Positions 9,065-17,885 of a stretch of DNA of 51,258 bases are shown here, piece by piece. Where the stretch lies: the NCBI GenBank assembly GCA_025352125.1, contig JANXTZ010000077.1, forward strand, positions 1 through 51,258, read 5' to 3'. Within the stretch, counting starts at the first letter, position 1. Every line of letters starts with the position of its first letter. Made by a program: the position numbers and the translations under genes. Source of the stretch: Deinococcales bacterium (GTDB lineage: Bacteria; Deinococcota; Deinococci; Deinococcales; JAAFIG01). Under the pieces are notes generated by a model that was given only the letters and a program-made list of their open reading frames with translations, did no database searches and was not told where the DNA came from.

Positions 9065-9143
9065 ATCTCGAGGTTTACAAAAAAGTTCCGCTCGAGTTTT
9101 TCTTTTTGTAAGACTTTGCTACACTGCATTAAGAGGTGACAAG

Positions 9144-9635
9144 ATGACCTGGCAAGAAATCGTTAACAACAAAGATTTAGCCAATTTGCCGTTCAAAATT
9201 GAAACCAACGAATTCGGGCAGGTGGTCATGAGTCCCACAAAGTACATTCACGGTATCTACCAATCACGCCTTGCAAAATTGATTGAGCAATTTTTGACGA
9301 ACGGGATCACCAGTTCCGAAACGGCAATTGCAACCCGAAAAGGCGTAAAAGTGCCTGATGTTGCCTGGTCTTCTTACGCTTTTTTCAATTTGCATTGTGA
9401 CGAACTCGATTTGTCTGAAGCGCCAGAACTTTGTGCCGAAATCGTCTCGCCTGGGAATACGGTGAAAGAAATCGCTGGTAAGCGCAAACTGTATTTTGAA
9501 CGTGGGGCGCTCGAGGTTTGGACTTGCGACTTGAGTGGGAATATGAATTTTTATGATGTGAACGGCGAACTCGAGGTTTCAAGGCTTGCGCCCAAGTTTC
9601 CTGAATCGATTGAAATCAAAGTACCTAAAACCTAA
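9144..9635 (+). CDS. Uma2 family (DUF820) restriction-endonuclease-fold protein
   Basis: Protein of 163 residues of the Uma2/DUF820 group, which has a PD-(D/E)XK nuclease fold. The aspartate of VPDVAW and the glutamate of CAEIVSP are the expected active-site pair, followed by the KRKLYFERGALEVW segment. Biological role of the family is unsettled. AGAGGTGA at 9132-9139 sets the ATG at 9144; the longer open frame upstream has no start signal. A second Uma2 gene lies at 32484. It is directly upstream of a toxin-antitoxin pair. Confidence 0.85.
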   Translation: MTWQEIVNNKDLANLPFKIETNEFGQVVMSPTKYIHGIYQSRLAKLIEQFLTNGITSSETAIATRKGVKVPDVAWSSYAFFNLHCDELDLSEAPELCAEIVSPGNTVKEIAGKRKLYFERGALEVWTCDLSGNMNFYDVNGELEVSRLAPKFPESIEIKVPKT

Positions 9636-9648
9636 ACCTCGAGCGTGA

Positions 9649-9672
9649 TATACTCTGACCAGTTCTGGTCAG
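9649..9672 (+). promoter_or_regulatory. Promoter and palindromic operator of the Phd/PIN operon
   Basis: The -10 box TATACT (9649-9654) abuts a perfect palindrome CTGACCAG-TT-CTGGTCAG (9655-9672), which itself runs into the ribosome site AGGAGGT. A repressor bound here would cover the transcription start, as expected for autoregulation by antitoxin or toxin-antitoxin complex. Confidence 0.8.
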
Positions 9673-9681
9673 GAGGTTTTC

Positions 9682-9927
9682 ATGAACGACATTTGGCAAC
9701 TTCAAGATGCGAAAGCAAAACTGAGTGAAGTGGTCGAAAAAGCCATGAATGGCGAACCGCAATTCATTACAAAACGTGGTGAACCTGCGGTGGTTGTGAT
9801 TTCGCAAGCAGAGTTTTTGCGACAGCAACAACAATCAAAAAGCTTGAATCAGGTTCTGAGCGGAGCGCCAGCAGAATTAAAATTGACCCGCGACAAAACA
9901 CCAATTCGACCAAATCGGTTGGGTTAA
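9682..9927 (+). CDS. Phd/YefM family antitoxin
   Basis: Antitoxin of 81 residues. The N-terminal half shows the Phd/YefM DNA-binding fold: WQLQDAKAKLSEVVEKAMNGEP then QFITKRGEPAVVVIS. The C-terminal half is charged and flexible, the usual toxin-neutralising tail. It has a strong AGGAGGT ribosome site and is followed after two bases by the PIN toxin. The palindrome upstream is its probable operator. Confidence 0.9.
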   Translation: MNDIWQLQDAKAKLSEVVEKAMNGEPQFITKRGEPAVVVISQAEFLRQQQQSKSLNQVLSGAPAELKLTRDKTPIRPNRLG

Positions 9928-9929
9928 CA

Positions 9930-10349
9930 ATGGCATTTTTGCTTGACACAAACGTCATCAGCGAAAAAACCAGACCCAAGCCCGATACTCGAGTGTTGCG
10001 TTGGCTCGAGGGTCACACGGTCATGGAAACGTATTTGAGTATCATCACGATTTACGAAATTGAACAAGGTATTCGCTTGCTTGGGCAAACCAAACGCGCT
10101 GTTCAGTTTCAAATTTGGCTTGAGCAACTCGAGTTGGATTTTGCTGGTCATGTTTTAAGTCTCTCGCGTGATGTGGGAAGAAATTGGGCTGATGTCACAG
10201 CGAAAGCGATCAAGGCAGGGCGCACATTGTCATATCCAGATTTGTTGATTGCAGCTACGGCAATCACGCATGATCTGGTGATCGTGACGCGAAATACGAG
10301 TGATTTTTCTGGTATTACCAAAAAATTGTTGAACCCATGGCTCGAGTGA
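9930..10349 (+). CDS. PIN-domain toxin ribonuclease (VapC-type)
   Basis: PIN nuclease of 139 residues, expected to cleave RNA unless bound by the preceding antitoxin. The acidic residues of the active site are visible: Asp in LLDTNVISE, Glu in IYEIEQGI, Asp in SYPDLLIAATA and Asp in NTSDF. Its start is two bases after the antitoxin stop, so the two are translationally coupled. The Phd-PIN pairing is common. CTCGAG is present four times, so the module is old or adapted in this genome. Confidence 0.9.
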   Translation: MAFLLDTNVISEKTRPKPDTRVLRWLEGHTVMETYLSIITIYEIEQGIRLLGQTKRAVQFQIWLEQLELDFAGHVLSLSRDVGRNWADVTAKAIKAGRTLSYPDLLIAATAITHDLVIVTRNTSDFSGITKKLLNPWLE

Positions 10350-10563
10350 GCTTCTTCCAAGTTTCTGGCACTTTGAAGTAGAATCAAACCAATGAAAGGT
10401 TTGACCGCAAAACTCGAGCTTCCAGGGCGCAACCTTCGCTCGAGTTTCATCTTGTCCTCCCCTGCGGGGGATTCTTTGATTTTGGGTGTCATACCCTGAG
10501 AATGTTGCCGTAACCCATCTTAGGGCGCATGGTGCGCCTTTCTTTTTGAAGGAGAACCCAGAA
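10350..10563 (+). promoter_or_regulatory. serS leader with several hairpins
   Basis: The region before serS holds successive hairpins: CCCC-TGC-GGGG near 10458-10468, GGGT/ACCC near 10484-10496, and GGCGCA-TGG-TGCGCC (10524-10538) followed by TTTCTTTTT, a terminator-shaped structure only about 10 bases before the AAGGAG ribosome site. This could attenuate serS transcription. No T-box consensus or seryl-specific leader peptide was found. Confidence 0.45.
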
Positions 10564-12394
<1,831 letters not shown>

Positions 12395-12421
12395 AACACG
12401 GTTGAGAAGTCTGGCTCGAGT

Positions 12422-12427
12422 TAAACT
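12422..12427 (+). promoter_or_regulatory. -10 box TAAACT, leaderless start of hslO
   Basis: TAAACT six bases before GTG 12434. Confidence 0.55.
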
Positions 12428-12433
12428 TCAACC

Positions 12434-13312
12434 GTGAGTTATTTGATTTCTGGAATGGCGGCAAACAACACGTTGCGGGTCATGGCGGCAGACACCACCG
12501 GCATTGTCGAGACGGCTCGAGTCAAACACGAGACGAGCGCCACGGCAACCGCCGCCCTCGGTCGGACGTTGACGGGGTCGCTGTTGCTGGCGCAAGTCTT
12601 GACCAAACGCGATCATGACCGTGTGACCCTGCGGGTTCAGGGGAACGGTCCGATTGGCTGGATCGTCTGCGAGGGCAGCAAAGACGGCATCACGCGGGGT
12701 TACGTCAAACATCCCGAAGCCGACCTGCCCGCTCGAGAATCTGATGGCAAGCTCGACGTTGGTGCTCTGATCGGGTTGAACGGTGATTTTGCAGTCACAC
12801 GCCTTCTCGAGAACACCGAACCGTACACGGGCAGCGTCGAACTCGTGTCTGCCGAAATTGCCGAGGACATGGCAACGTACTTGGCGCACTCGGAGCAGAT
12901 TCCCAGCGCGGTCATGCTGGGCGTCCACGTGAATGCCAAGGGCGTGACCCATGCGGGCGGTTTGATCGTTCAAGCCATGCCAGGGGTGTCGGATGCGACG
13001 CTTGCCAAACTGGAATCCAACATCAAAAACATGGGAACGTTCACCAACGCCATGCGGCTCGAGAATGGCTTGTTGGGCGCGATCAACCAAGCACTTTTTG
13101 AGCTTGATTTTGAAGCCAACCCGAATGCGCTCGAGCTTTTATGGCAGTGCCGTTGCAGCCGCGACAAAGCCTTGCAGTCCCTGACTTTTTTTGGTGATGT
13201 CGAACGCCAGGAAATGATCGCCAACGGTGGGCAAGAGGTCGTGTGCCACTGGTGCAACGAAAAATATTTGATCACACCCGACGAACTCTCCAAGCTCGAG
13301 TTGCAAGCCTAA
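12434..13312 (+). CDS. hslO: Redox-regulated chaperone Hsp33
   Basis: Cytosolic holdase activated by oxidation, 292 residues. The C-terminal zinc switch is intact: Cys-x-Cys (QCRCS) and Cys-x-x-Cys (VCHWCN). The GNGPIGW segment and N-terminal fold are typical. The start is GTG with a leaderless -10 box. The stop overlaps the next gene by one base (TAATG), so the DoxX-like gene is probably translationally coupled. Confidence 0.95.
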   Translation: MSYLISGMAANNTLRVMAADTTGIVETARVKHETSATATAALGRTLTGSLLLAQVLTKRDHDRVTLRVQGNGPIGWIVCEGSKDGITRGYVKHPEADLPARESDGKLDVGALIGLNGDFAVTRLLENTEPYTGSVELVSAEIAEDMATYLAHSEQIPSAVMLGVHVNAKGVTHAGGLIVQAMPGVSDATLAKLESNIKNMGTFTNAMRLENGLLGAINQALFELDFEANPNALELLWQCRCSRDKALQSLTFFGDVERQEMIANGGQEVVCHWCNEKYLITPDELSKLELQA

Positions 13313-13656
13313 TGCAAGCCTCAAAAATACTGTTGGCGGTCATCATGACGGCGGCTGGCGTGATTCATTTTGTGAATCCGCAGATTTACGTCTCGATCAT
13401 GCCCAAGTACCTGCCGTGGCATCTGGTATTGGTTTACGTTTCGGGATTTCTCGAGATATTGTTTGGGATTGGGTTATTGACTGGATTCTCGAGTGTCGCC
13501 GCTTGGGGGTTGATCGCGTTGTTTGTGGCGGTGTTCCCCGCGAACCTCAACATGGCACTGCATCCAGAACTGACACCGCAAATTCCCAGGGTGTTGTTGT
13601 GGTTCAGGTTGCCCCTGCAAGCCGTTTTGATTTGGTGGGCTTGGAGGCTGACTTAA
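13312..13656 (+). CDS. DoxX-like small membrane protein
   Basis: Protein of 114 residues with four membrane segments (MQASKILLAVIMTAAGVIHF opening, then three more). The pattern VIHFVNPQIYVSIMPKYLP and the GFLEILFGIGLL helix are typical of DoxX/DoxD-like proteins. Function of this subgroup is unclear. The ATG overlaps the hslO stop. The gene ends about 100 bases before the RiPP cluster. Confidence 0.75.
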   Translation: MQASKILLAVIMTAAGVIHFVNPQIYVSIMPKYLPWHLVLVYVSGFLEILFGIGLLTGFSSVAAWGLIALFVAVFPANLNMALHPELTPQIPRVLLWFRLPLQAVLIWWAWRLT

Positions 13657-13700
13657 ACTTGAGTGATAAGCGTGTTTGTGTTGAAAAATGATTTATGCTC

Positions 13701-13741
13701 CTGAACCACTTCGTCCATTTTTGAGGTAGGCTCTGAACCAC
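13701..13741 (+). promoter_or_regulatory. Direct repeat CTGAACCAC before the RiPP operon
   Basis: CTGAACCAC occurs at 13701-13709 and 13733-13741, 32 bases apart (about three helical turns), immediately upstream of the B2 gene. It could bind a regulator of the cluster. No regulator gene is in the cluster. Confidence 0.4.
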
Positions 13742-13757
13742 CCGAGGTAAGTCACCC

Positions 13758-14228
13758 GTGAACAATCCCAAAAATGCTGTGCCACTGACCACTTCAGACC
13801 TTGGAATTGACCTTGTTGCTTTGGTACGCAAGCAGGGTTTGGACAATCAAGCGATTGTTTGTTTGGCAATTGCGCGGCTGGCAGTGCTACTTCTGTCTTT
13901 TGGGCGTGTGGCGTCGTGGCTTGGGCGTCACAACCTCGAGACACCATCTCAGCCTTTACCAAATCCTCAGCAAGCCCTGGCGGTGGCACTGGCGGTTCAG
14001 AACTCTGCCAAAAGTGTTCCGTGGCGCTCCGAATGCCTCGAGCAAGCCCTGGCAGCCAAATGGATGCTGCGCAAGCTACGAATTTCGAGCACACTGTACT
14101 TTGGAACGTTTTACAATGGTTATGCGCTCGAGGCTCATGCTTGGGTGCGTTGCGGTGATCTGATCGTGACGGGTGACCGGGGACATGGGCAGTTCACAAC
14201 AACCGCCATGTACGGAGATGGCACTTAA
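13758..14228 (+). CDS. Lasso peptide B2-type leader protease
   Basis: Transglutaminase-like cysteine protease of 156 residues that in lasso-peptide pathways cuts the leader from the precursor. The catalytic Cys93 (SECLEQALAA), His127 (EAHAWV) and an Asp soon after (CGD, residue 134) are visible, as in the B2 family (Pfam Transglut_core3). The N-terminal ALARLAVLLLSF-like helical part is also typical. GTG start with GAGGTAA upstream. First gene of a seven-gene operon with the precursor inside it. Confidence 0.88.
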   Translation: MNNPKNAVPLTTSDLGIDLVALVRKQGLDNQAIVCLAIARLAVLLLSFGRVASWLGRHNLETPSQPLPNPQQALAVALAVQNSAKSVPWRSECLEQALAAKWMLRKLRISSTLYFGTFYNGYALEAHAWVRCGDLIVTGDRGHGQFTTTAMYGDGT

Positions 14229-14246
14229 ATTTTCTTGGAGGTTCGA

Positions 14247-14525
14247 ATGGTGAATTTGAATTCTACAGTGGTGCTCAAGGATCAAAACCTGGTGCAAGCC
14301 CCGAACGGTGACGTGGTGTACATGATGAACGTCAAAAATGGTGATTACTTGTACCTCAACGAGGTCGCCACCCAAATTTGGGGGCAGATCAAATCCCCGA
14401 TTCGGGTTCTGGAAGTTTGTCGGCAGCTCGAGGCGGAGTTTGATGTCAGTTTTGAACAATGCCAAACAGAGGTTCTGGCTTTTTTAAGCAAACTCGAGCA
14501 ACTTGGCAACCTCGAGATCGGGTAA
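14247..14525 (+). CDS. PqqD-like RiPP recognition element (B1)
   Basis: Stand-alone RiPP recognition element of 92 residues that binds the precursor's leader and brings it to the B2 protease. The PqqD fold is readable: beta segments VVYMMNVKNGDYLYLNEVATQIW, then helices IRVLEVCRQLEAEFDV and CQTEVLAFLSKLEQLGNL. TTGGAGG is the ribosome site, so the ATG at 14247 is the start. The stop codon is directly followed by the cyclase ATG. Confidence 0.88.
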   Translation: MVNLNSTVVLKDQNLVQAPNGDVVYMMNVKNGDYLYLNEVATQIWGQIKSPIRVLEVCRQLEAEFDVSFEQCQTEVLAFLSKLEQLGNLEIG

Positions 14526-16253
14526 ATGAGCGGCATTTACGGGCTTGTGCGCCTTGACCAAACACCTGCCGCCACAGATTTTGCCAGCATGAAACGCGCT
14601 TTGGAACACTGGGGTCCAAACGGTCACTCGAGTTGGTTTGGTGATTCGGTAGTCTTGGGGCAGGCGCTCTTGCGTTCGACCCCTGAAGCCAGTTTCGAGC
14701 TGATGCCAGCGCTGGCTTGTGGCAACACGGTTTGTTTGACGGCGGCGGCACGACTCGATAACCGTGACGAACTGTGCGATACGTTCGGGATTGACTCGAG
14801 TGACCGCGCCAGGGTCTCCGATGGACGCCTGATTTTACTGGCTTTTGAACGCTGGGGGCAGGCTTGCGTTCATCGCTTGCTGGGCGATTGGAGTTTTGCG
14901 GTTTGGAACAGGCAAACACAAAGTCTTTTTCTGGCTCGAGATCATTATGGCAACACGGGTTTGCATTACTGCTTCAAAAACAACCGTTTTGCTTTTTCTT
15001 CAGGTATTGAAGGTTTACTGGCACTGGAGGGCGTGGGAGCACAAGCCAACGGGCAAAAGATTGCCGAGTTGCTGATTCTCTGGGCGTGTGACGGTGTGGG
15101 AACATTTTACAAGGACATCTTTCGCCTTCCGCCCGCGCACACCCTGAGTTTTCAAAACGGGGTTGTGAAGACAGAGCGCTACTGGAAGCTCGAGGACACC
15201 AGGTCGTTTCGCTTGCGTTCGGATGCCGAGTACGTCGAGGCTTTTCAAGCCATTCTGCGGACTGCGGTCAAATCCAGATTGCGTTCCAATCGTCCTGTCG
15301 CCTCGACCTTGAGTGCAGGCTTGGATTCTGGGGCGGTGACAGCCCTGGCTGCCGAAGCCTTGCGCGAACGCAATGACACCCTGACCGCTTTCACGTCTGT
15401 GCCAGTTCACGCGCCAGACCGTCCGTCGCAACATGGGCTTGACGACGAGTGGGGACTGGCAAACCAGACGGCAACCTGGATCAAAAATGTTTCGCACTTG
15501 CCCTTGGACGCCGCAACCTGGACGCCACTGGCTGGAGTCCGAAAATCGATGGGTATTTTGCAAGAACCCGAGTTTGCCACCGCGAACAGTTACTGGGTTC
15601 AGGCGCTGTTGAGCGAATTGCAATCCCAGGGTTTTGGGGTGTTGTTGACGGGTCAGTGTGGTAATTTTGCGGCTTCGTGGTCTGGTGGCACGTACCGCAC
15701 CTGGACGGCTTTGGGCGCGGGAGCATTCGGACACGCATTGGATCAATTTGTTTCGGGCGCAAGTCAGCGCCAGTCGTACACTCGAGCGCTGCTGGCTGAA
15801 ATCATGAAACCCGCCTGGCTGACCGCCGATGCTGGACTCAAAAGATTACGACGTGCAAATCAACCTCCTTGGGACAAATCTTCAGCCATCAGCGAAAGTT
15901 TGGTGCAGCGAATTGGCTTGCTCGAGCAAACGAGAGCCGCAAAATGGTTTGGTCTGGAACTGTTTTTGATGAATGCACGGCAACAACAGGCGCTCGGGTT
16001 AATGCCCGCAATCACGCCCATTGGCGCGATCTGGCACAGCCTGGGCGCGGGTTACGGCATCGAGGTGCGTGACCCGACCATGGACAAACGCCTGCTCGAG
16101 TTTTGTGTCGGCGCCCCGCAATCACAATTTTCGCGCGGCGGGCACGACCGTTTTTTGATGCGCCATGCAAAACCTGCTGCCAGAATCGGTGCAGTGGAAC
16201 ACCAAACGCGGCGTGCAGGGTTCGGACTTGGCGCGGCGTCTGTTGGCGAGTGA
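14526..16253 (+). CDS. Asparagine-synthetase-like lasso cyclase, main reading frame
   Basis: Homologue of asparagine synthase B that, in lasso pathways, adenylates an acidic side chain and closes the macrolactam. The N-terminal Ntn domain starts MSGIYG: the nucleophile Cys2 of true AsnB is Ser, as expected for an enzyme not using glutamine. The PPi loop SAGLDSG is near residues 262-268 and the synthetase domain continues to GGHDRFLMR. After that the frame goes off: the normal C-terminal segment continues in another frame from 16165. Dropping a GC pair from CGCGCC to CGCC at about 16160-16164 explains it. It may be a mutation, a sequencing error or a coupled split gene. Confidence 0.85.
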   Translation: MSGIYGLVRLDQTPAATDFASMKRALEHWGPNGHSSWFGDSVVLGQALLRSTPEASFELMPALACGNTVCLTAAARLDNRDELCDTFGIDSSDRARVSDGRLILLAFERWGQACVHRLLGDWSFAVWNRQTQSLFLARDHYGNTGLHYCFKNNRFAFSSGIEGLLALEGVGAQANGQKIAELLILWACDGVGTFYKDIFRLPPAHTLSFQNGVVKTERYWKLEDTRSFRLRSDAEYVEAFQAILRTAVKSRLRSNRPVASTLSAGLDSGAVTALAAEALRERNDTLTAFTSVPVHAPDRPSQHGLDDEWGLANQTATWIKNVSHLPLDAATWTPLAGVRKSMGILQEPEFATANSYWVQALLSELQSQGFGVLLTGQCGNFAASWSGGTYRTWTALGAGAFGHALDQFVSGASQRQSYTRALLAEIMKPAWLTADAGLKRLRRANQPPWDKSSAISESLVQRIGLLEQTRAAKWFGLELFLMNARQQQALGLMPAITPIGAIWHSLGAGYGIEVRDPTMDKRLLEFCVGAPQSQFSRGGHDRFLMRHAKPAARIGAVEHQTRRAGFGLGAASVGE

Positions 16254-16452
16254 ACTCGAGGTTCAAGCGCTTTTGACCGAAATCAAAACCTCCAAAGAGA
16301 CGGCGGCGTGCATCAACCTGATGATGGTGCAAAATGCCTGGGCGCGGTTGAGGTTTGAACGTCAGAATCCAAACAAAGCCGATGCTCACATGGTGCTGCG
16401 CGGGTTGTCGCTGGGTCTTTTTTTGATGGGTTTGTCGCGTAAAATGACCTGA
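16165..16452 (+). CDS. C-terminal part of the lasso cyclase in the shifted frame
   Basis: Carries the expected continuation of the cyclase (MQNLLPESVQWNTKRGVQG, then a helical tail ending FLMGLSRKMT). LLPE.VRW.. is the conserved end segment of asparagine-synthetase-like proteins and normally sits right after DRFLMR. An ATG at the junction could allow reinitiation, giving a two-piece enzyme, but no good ribosome site stands before it. A restored CGCGCC would give the join LMRAMQNLLPE. Confidence 0.7.
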   Translation: MQNLLPESVQWNTKRGVQGSDLARRLLASELEVQALLTEIKTSKETAACINLMMVQNAWARLRFERQNPNKADAHMVLRGLSLGLFLMGLSRKMT

Positions 16453-16515
16453 GTGGCGCAGTCAAACGTGTTAGTACTAGTGACACCGATCAGGGATACC
16501 AATTTGGAGGCAAGT

Positions 16516-16686
16516 ATGAACAACATTGACCAAACGCACAACATCGACGCGAATCTCGAGACGCCAGAAATACCATTTAAAAAGACGTGGACAGCACCTA
16601 AAATTGAAATTATCGAATTCATGGACACTGCTGCCCAATTCAATATTTTTGGCGGAGTAGATTTTGGTATGTACAGCAGCAACTAA
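16516..16686 (+). CDS. Candidate lasso-type precursor peptide
   Basis: 56-residue peptide with a strong GGAGG ribosome site, between the cyclase and the tailoring genes. The leader has a WTAP segment (residues 25-28) followed by KIEIIEF, matching the (Y/W)xxP-x-(I/L)E leader pattern that B1 elements bind. Thr38 would be the conserved -2 Thr, giving a core that starts at Ala40 and ends YSSN. The only acidic residue in the core is Asp49, which would form a 10-residue ring with Ala40 (or 9 with Gln41); known lasso rings have 7-9. Two serines near the C-terminus suit the kinase encoded downstream. Confidence 0.75.
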   Translation: MNNIDQTHNIDANLETPEIPFKKTWTAPKIEIIEFMDTAAQFNIFGGVDFGMYSSN

Positions 16687-16758
16687 ATCAATCAGTCTCA
16701 AATGACCCCCAATGTGAACCTGGGTTTTTGTTCTCTGACATTTTAAAGGTCTTATTTT

Positions 16759-17883
16759 GTGTCCAGCATCATTTTTTCCTGTCACCCCGAAGTGCTGCTG
16801 ACGATAGAAGACCAGCTTGGTTATTCACTCGAGCATTTAATCTTCCAAACCCGTTGTCGTCTCAACGAGGTTGGAATTTTTTTATGGCAATGTCTCGAGC
16901 AGCCCTCAAATTTCGAGAATTTGTGCCAAAAAGTGCTTGCCGAATTCGAGGTTGAACCCACCGAGTGCGAAGCTGCCGTTCGTGATTTTCTTGAAGAATT
17001 GCACGGTTTGGGATTTCTCGAGGTTGTCTATCAAAACCTTCCATCAGATCCAATGCGAGAGCCTTACCTGAAGCTCTTAAAAAATGCGTTGACGAATTTG
17101 TTGTACCCCGAACACGAGTTGAGAATTCGGCATTTGCTGGGGCATGAAAAACCCAGCAGCCAACTCGAGTTGAGCCGTTTGCTGCGCGATATTCGCCTTT
17201 TGCAACCAGAAAAATGGAGCGAGGCAATCGCTTCCAAACAAGTTGGTGGTGTCTTGTACGGCGAGGTCACGCGTTACTCGCACACCGCGATTGGCATTCG
17301 GCGGCTCGAGAATTTACAGGCTTGCGCCGAGGCGGTCTTTGCTGATGGCATCGCGGGTGATTTTCTCGAGGCTGGGGTCTGTCAGGGTGGGGCTTCAATT
17401 TTTATGCGGGCGTTGCAGGTGGCTTTTGGGCAAACAGGTCGCCAGATGTGGCTTGCCGATTCGTTTGAGGGTCTGCCAGTGCCAAGTGCCAAACCCGATA
17501 TTGATCACAAACTTGACTGGTCCGAACCCCTGCAGCCTTGGCTTGCGATAGACCTCGAGACGGTGCAAGAACATTTTAAACGTTACGAGTTGCTGGACAA
17601 TTCAGTGCATTTTTTGAAAGGTTGGTTTGCCGACACGCTTCCCAATGCTGGCGTCAAACAACTGGCAATCTTGCGGCTCGACGGCGATCTGTACAGTTCG
17701 ACGCTCGAGGTTTTAGAGGCATTGTACGAACGGGTTTCGCCAGGTGGTTTTGTCATCATTGACGATTACGCCGCCTTGAAACCGTGCCGAGAGGCAGTCG
17801 ATTATTTTCGGCGCAAAAACCAGATTCTCGAGCCTTTGCGCCGCGTCGATTGGAGTTGCGTTTTCTGGCGCAAAGCGAGCTGA
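16759..17883 (+). CDS. PqqD-domain/TylF-type methyltransferase fusion
   Basis: A 374-residue protein. Residues about 20-95 are a second PqqD-like recognition domain (LIFQTRCRLNEVGIFLWQCLE, then helices ending LHGLGFLE). Residues about 165-374 are a TylF/MycF-family SAM-dependent O-methyltransferase: GDFLEAGVCQGGASIFMRA (residues 200-218), LADSFEGLP, LRLDGDLYSST and FVIIDDYA metal-binding motif. The fused domain suggests the enzyme reads the precursor leader directly. It starts with GTG after AAAGGT. A weak hairpin with a T-run after the precursor gene (about 16705-16729) may lower expression of these tailoring genes relative to the precursor. Confidence 0.85.
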   Translation: MSSIIFSCHPEVLLTIEDQLGYSLEHLIFQTRCRLNEVGIFLWQCLEQPSNFENLCQKVLAEFEVEPTECEAAVRDFLEELHGLGFLEVVYQNLPSDPMREPYLKLLKNALTNLLYPEHELRIRHLLGHEKPSSQLELSRLLRDIRLLQPEKWSEAIASKQVGGVLYGEVTRYSHTAIGIRRLENLQACAEAVFADGIAGDFLEAGVCQGGASIFMRALQVAFGQTGRQMWLADSFEGLPVPSAKPDIDHKLDWSEPLQPWLAIDLETVQEHFKRYELLDNSVHFLKGWFADTLPNAGVKQLAILRLDGDLYSSTLEVLEALYERVSPGGFVIIDDYAALKPCREAVDYFRRKNQILEPLRRVDWSCVFWRKAS

Positions 17884-17885
17884 CC

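Noticed and set aside
9144..10349. Uma2 and toxin-antitoxin as one defence island
   Set aside because: Only proximity supports it; the toxin-antitoxin genes have their own promoter.
10524..10547. T-box riboswitch before serS
   Set aside because: No T-box consensus or specifier loop visible; only simple hairpins.
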